Shown here: positions 43,006 to 45,269 of the stretch, piece after piece | Numbering within the stretch: position 1 is the stretch's first letter | How the letters are laid out: the number at the start of each line of letters is the position of its first letter | Assembly (NCBI GenBank): GCA_937990735.1 | Contig: CALKQT010000018.1 | Span: 1-45,269, forward strand | Length of the DNA: 45,269 bases | Direction: 5' to 3' | DNA from: an uncultured Campylobacter sp. | GTDB taxonomy: Bacteria > Campylobacterota > Campylobacteria > Campylobacterales > Campylobacteraceae | Notes under the pieces: model-generated | What the model saw: the letters and a program-made list of their open reading frames with translations, nothing else | Told to the model about the DNA's origin: nothing | Database searches by the model: none | Position numbers and translations under genes: made by a program

Positions 43006-43031
43006 ATAATTTAAAGCATTTAAGGAGAATA

Positions 43032-45029
43032 ATGAAAAAATACATAATGACGCCGATTTATTACGTAAACGACGTCCCGCACATCGGTCACGCATACACG
43101 ACGATTATTGCCGATACGATGGCTAGATTTTACCGCCTGCAAGGACACGAGGTCTTTTTTAAAACGGGCACCGACGAGCACGGCCAAAAGATCGAAGAGG
43201 CCGCAGCCAAGCACGGCAAAAGCCCGAAGCAGTACGCAGACGGCGTGAGCGCTAAATTTAAAGACCTGTGGGACGAGTTTGACATCAGCTACGATATGTT
43301 TTCGCGCACTACCGATGCCGCGCACGAGGCGGCGGTGCAAAACGTATTTCGCAAGATGTATGAAAAGGGCGACATTTATAAGGGCGAATATGAGGGCAAC
43401 TACTGCGTAAGCTGCGAGAGTTTTTTCCCTTCCGCTCAGCTAATCGACGGCGAGTATTGCCCCGACTGCGGCAAAAAGACTAAAATTTTAAAAGAGGAGA
43501 GCTATTTTTTCAGACTTAGCGCCTATGCAGACAGACTTTTAAAATGGTATGAGGACGAAAAGTGCATCCTGCCGTTAGGCAAAAAAAACGAGGTCGTAAG
43601 CTTCGTAAAAGGCGGTCTGAAGGATCTTTCGATCACGCGAACGGGCTTTGATTGGGGCGTTAAAATTCCGCCTGAGCTAAACGATCCGAAGCACGTAATT
43701 TACGTCTGGCTGGACGCTCTGATGGATTATCTTAGTTCGCTCGGATTTTGCGCGGGCGGCGAACGAATGGAGTATTGGAGCGACGCGCTGCACATCGTGG
43801 GCAAGGACATTTTGCGCTTTCACGCCGTCTATTGGCCTGCGTTTTTGATGAGCCTCGGGCTAAATATGCCACGCAGCATCGCAGCTCACGGCTGGTGGAC
43901 GCGCGACGGCAAAAAGATGAGTAAGAGCCTGGGCAACGTCGTGGATCCGCGCGAGGTCACAAACGCCTACGGGCTGGAGCAGTTTAGGTATTTTTTGCTG
44001 CGCGAGGTACCGTTCGGCCAAGACGGCGATTTTTCGCAAAAAGCGATCATAAACCGCGTAAATTCCGAGCTTGCCAACGAGCTTGGAAATCTACTCAGCC
44101 GCATCGTCGGCATGAGCGCAAAATACTCGGATTACATCATAAATTCTAAAGATGTAATGAAATTTTTCACCGCCGAGATCGAGGAAGCAAACTCCTATCT
44201 GAGCGCCGCACTTAGCGCGCTTGAGGAAGTCGCTACCAATAGATACTTGGAGGAGCTTTGGAGGGCGCTTGCTCTTGCGAACGCTTCGATTGCTAAATAC
44301 GAGCCGTGGAATTTGATGAAAAACGGCGAGCAAGATAGGGCGCTGGCTCTCGTCGCATTGGTCGCAAATATTTTGGCTAAAGTTGCCGTGCTGCTAAGCC
44401 CTGCGATGCCGAAGACGGCGGCACGTATCGCAGACACGCTAGGCTTTGAAATATCCACGTCGCTTTATGAAAAGCTAGTGATTCGCGGTGAAATTTTAGA
44501 TTTTAAGGCCAAGCCATGCGAGCCGCTTTTTACTAAGATCGATCATGAGCTGATGCCGAAGGCGGACTACGATAGACTGGACGGCGCTGTAAATTCTACA
44601 AGCTGTTCGAGCACAGACGCCGCCGCAAAAGGCGCGCCAAGCTTAAACGCAAACGCTTCCGGTTCGGACGCTACGGCGCAAGAAACCAAAGGCGAGACAA
44701 CCGAAGCTCAAATCAAAATAGATGATTTTAAGAAATGCGTTATCAAAGTCGGCACGGTTTTGGAGTGCGAAAACATAGAGGGCAGCGAGAAGTTGTTGCG
44801 ATTTATGATCGATCTAGGGGAGGAGAGGCCGCGTCAAATCATCAGCGGTATCGCGAAATTTTACGATCCCGCCGCGCTTGTCGGCAAGCAGATCTGTGTG
44901 TTGGCAAATTTAAAACCCGCTAAAATTTTTAAACATAGCAGCGAGGGTATGATTTTAAGCGCCGAGGATGGCAGCCTTACGCTGCTTAGCACTCTCGCGC
45001 CCGTAAAAAACGGCGCGATCGTAGGTTAG
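43032..45029 (+). CDS. metG: Methionyl-tRNA synthetase MetG
   Basis: Class I synthetase that charges tRNA(Met). Visible are PIYYVNDVPHIGHAYTT with the HIGH signature (HIGH itself), the zinc knuckle YCVSCESFF...YCPDCGKK, WLDALMDYLSSL, and KKMSKSLGN (KMSKS). After the anticodon-binding helices, a variable linker near residues 515-560 leads into the C-terminal tRNA-binding (Trbp111-like) domain: CVIKVGTVLECENIEGSEKL, then QIISGIAKFYDP. At 665 residues the full dimer-forming version is present. The ribosome-binding site AAGGAGAA lies just upstream. Confidence 0.97.
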   Translation: MKKYIMTPIYYVNDVPHIGHAYTTIIADTMARFYRLQGHEVFFKTGTDEHGQKIEEAAAKHGKSPKQYADGVSAKFKDLWDEFDISYDMFSRTTDAAHEAAVQNVFRKMYEKGDIYKGEYEGNYCVSCESFFPSAQLIDGEYCPDCGKKTKILKEESYFFRLSAYADRLLKWYEDEKCILPLGKKNEVVSFVKGGLKDLSITRTGFDWGVKIPPELNDPKHVIYVWLDALMDYLSSLGFCAGGERMEYWSDALHIVGKDILRFHAVYWPAFLMSLGLNMPRSIAAHGWWTRDGKKMSKSLGNVVDPREVTNAYGLEQFRYFLLREVPFGQDGDFSQKAIINRVNSELANELGNLLSRIVGMSAKYSDYIINSKDVMKFFTAEIEEANSYLSAALSALEEVATNRYLEELWRALALANASIAKYEPWNLMKNGEQDRALALVALVANILAKVAVLLSPAMPKTAARIADTLGFEISTSLYEKLVIRGEILDFKAKPCEPLFTKIDHELMPKADYDRLDGAVNSTSCSSTDAAAKGAPSLNANASGSDATAQETKGETTEAQIKIDDFKKCVIKVGTVLECENIEGSEKLLRFMIDLGEERPRQIISGIAKFYDPAALVGKQICVLANLKPAKIFKHSSEGMILSAEDGSLTLLSTLAPVKNGAIVG

Positions 45030-45031
45030 CG

Positions 45032-45269
45032 ATGAGGGCTCTAGCGCGCAAAGCTTCGAAGCTCGCCATCTACGACGCGGCTGGGCTCTGCGCGCAAAAA
45101 GGCGGCGCTTCAGATAAAATTTTAAAGTTTTGCCGCCGCTACGGCTTTGCCGCAAAGATCGGTGCAGGCGGGCTTGTATGCGCCACTCCTTTGGGGCTGA
45201 AGCTCGGTGCGGGGGTTGCTTTAAAATTTGCGGCGCGTAAAATTTTAACGATCGGCGTTTGCGAGCTGT
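45032..45269 (+). CDS. Partial unidentified CDS, cut by the right edge
   Basis: An ATG 2 bases after the metG stop opens a frame that runs to the window end (79 codons). It begins MRALARKASKLAIYDAAGLC and continues with KILKFCRRYGFAAKIG and a Gly/Ala/Leu-rich amphipathic or hydrophobic stretch (LGLKLGAGVALKF). No family is recognised. Adjacency to metG suggests co-translation. An opposite-strand frame (44955-45155) overlaps it and looks like a shadow. Confidence 0.55.
   Translation, partial: MRALARKASKLAIYDAAGLCAQKGGASDKILKFCRRYGFAAKIGAGGLVCATPLGLKLGAGVALKFAARKILTIGVCEL

Overview
The window is a chromosomal segment of a Campylobacterota bacterium, most likely a Campylobacter of the oral, higher-GC group (C. 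gracilis, C. showae or C. rectus type; species is inference). The evidence is the run ppiD-like/ftsA/ftsZ divergent from rsmH, the run COG3400/aroB/mscS/mtaB/protease-dead ftsH (from memory a similar gene order exists in Helicobacter pylori and Campylobacter jejuni), a menaquinone gene of the futalosine route (mqnE), very AT-rich spacers full of AAATTTT motifs between moderately GC-rich genes, and frequent GTG and TTG starts.

Region by region. 1-5.5 kb, minus strand: cell division operon (ppiD-like, ftsA, ftsZ, then a NimA-like flavoprotein) followed by a 5'-truncated metI remnant at the left edge. A class II aldolase-like protein without zinc ligands lies between ppiD and rsmH. 5.6-9.3 kb, plus: rsmH, a repeat-rich FtsL/DivIC-like membrane protein, rmuC. 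9.3-10.5 kb: long spacer without a convincing gene. 10.5-11.1 kb, minus: RNase P RNA (rnpB) with promoter, then a small lipoprotein. 11.2-12.3 kb: an AT-rich orphan polymorphic-toxin tip with an overlapping immunity-like gene, then an imperfect tandem repeat. 12.3-14.5 kb: truD divergent from a conserved protein of unknown function. 14.7-15.9 kb: two AT-rich accessory genes. 16-19.5 kb: YihY membrane protein and a TonB-dependent receptor. 19.7-27.5 kb, plus: COG3400, aroB, mscS, mtaB, protease-dead FtsH-like ATPase, mogA, with overlapping or short junctions through most of the run.

27.5-32.3 kb, plus, is the most interesting part. It is a tight seven-gene cluster made of a small HMA-fold protein, a ferritin-like helical protein, four small membrane proteins with glycine-rich hydrophobic segments or basic/disordered tails, and a P1B-type ATPase with an unusual SCALKLP metal-site motif. 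Its composition resembles the fez operons, which build membrane-bounded iron compartments (ferrosomes) around a P1B-6 ATPase. I propose it as a candidate ferrosome-like system; this is inference from composition, not a database match.

32.4-45.3 kb: an excalibur-domain secreted protein, tgt, a membrane protein of unknown function, glmS, mqnE, a purine permease with a phosphoribosyltransferase, an ArnT-like membrane protein, a pseudopilin, metG, and the start of an unidentified gene cut by the right edge. I found no CRISPR array, insertion sequence or tRNA gene.
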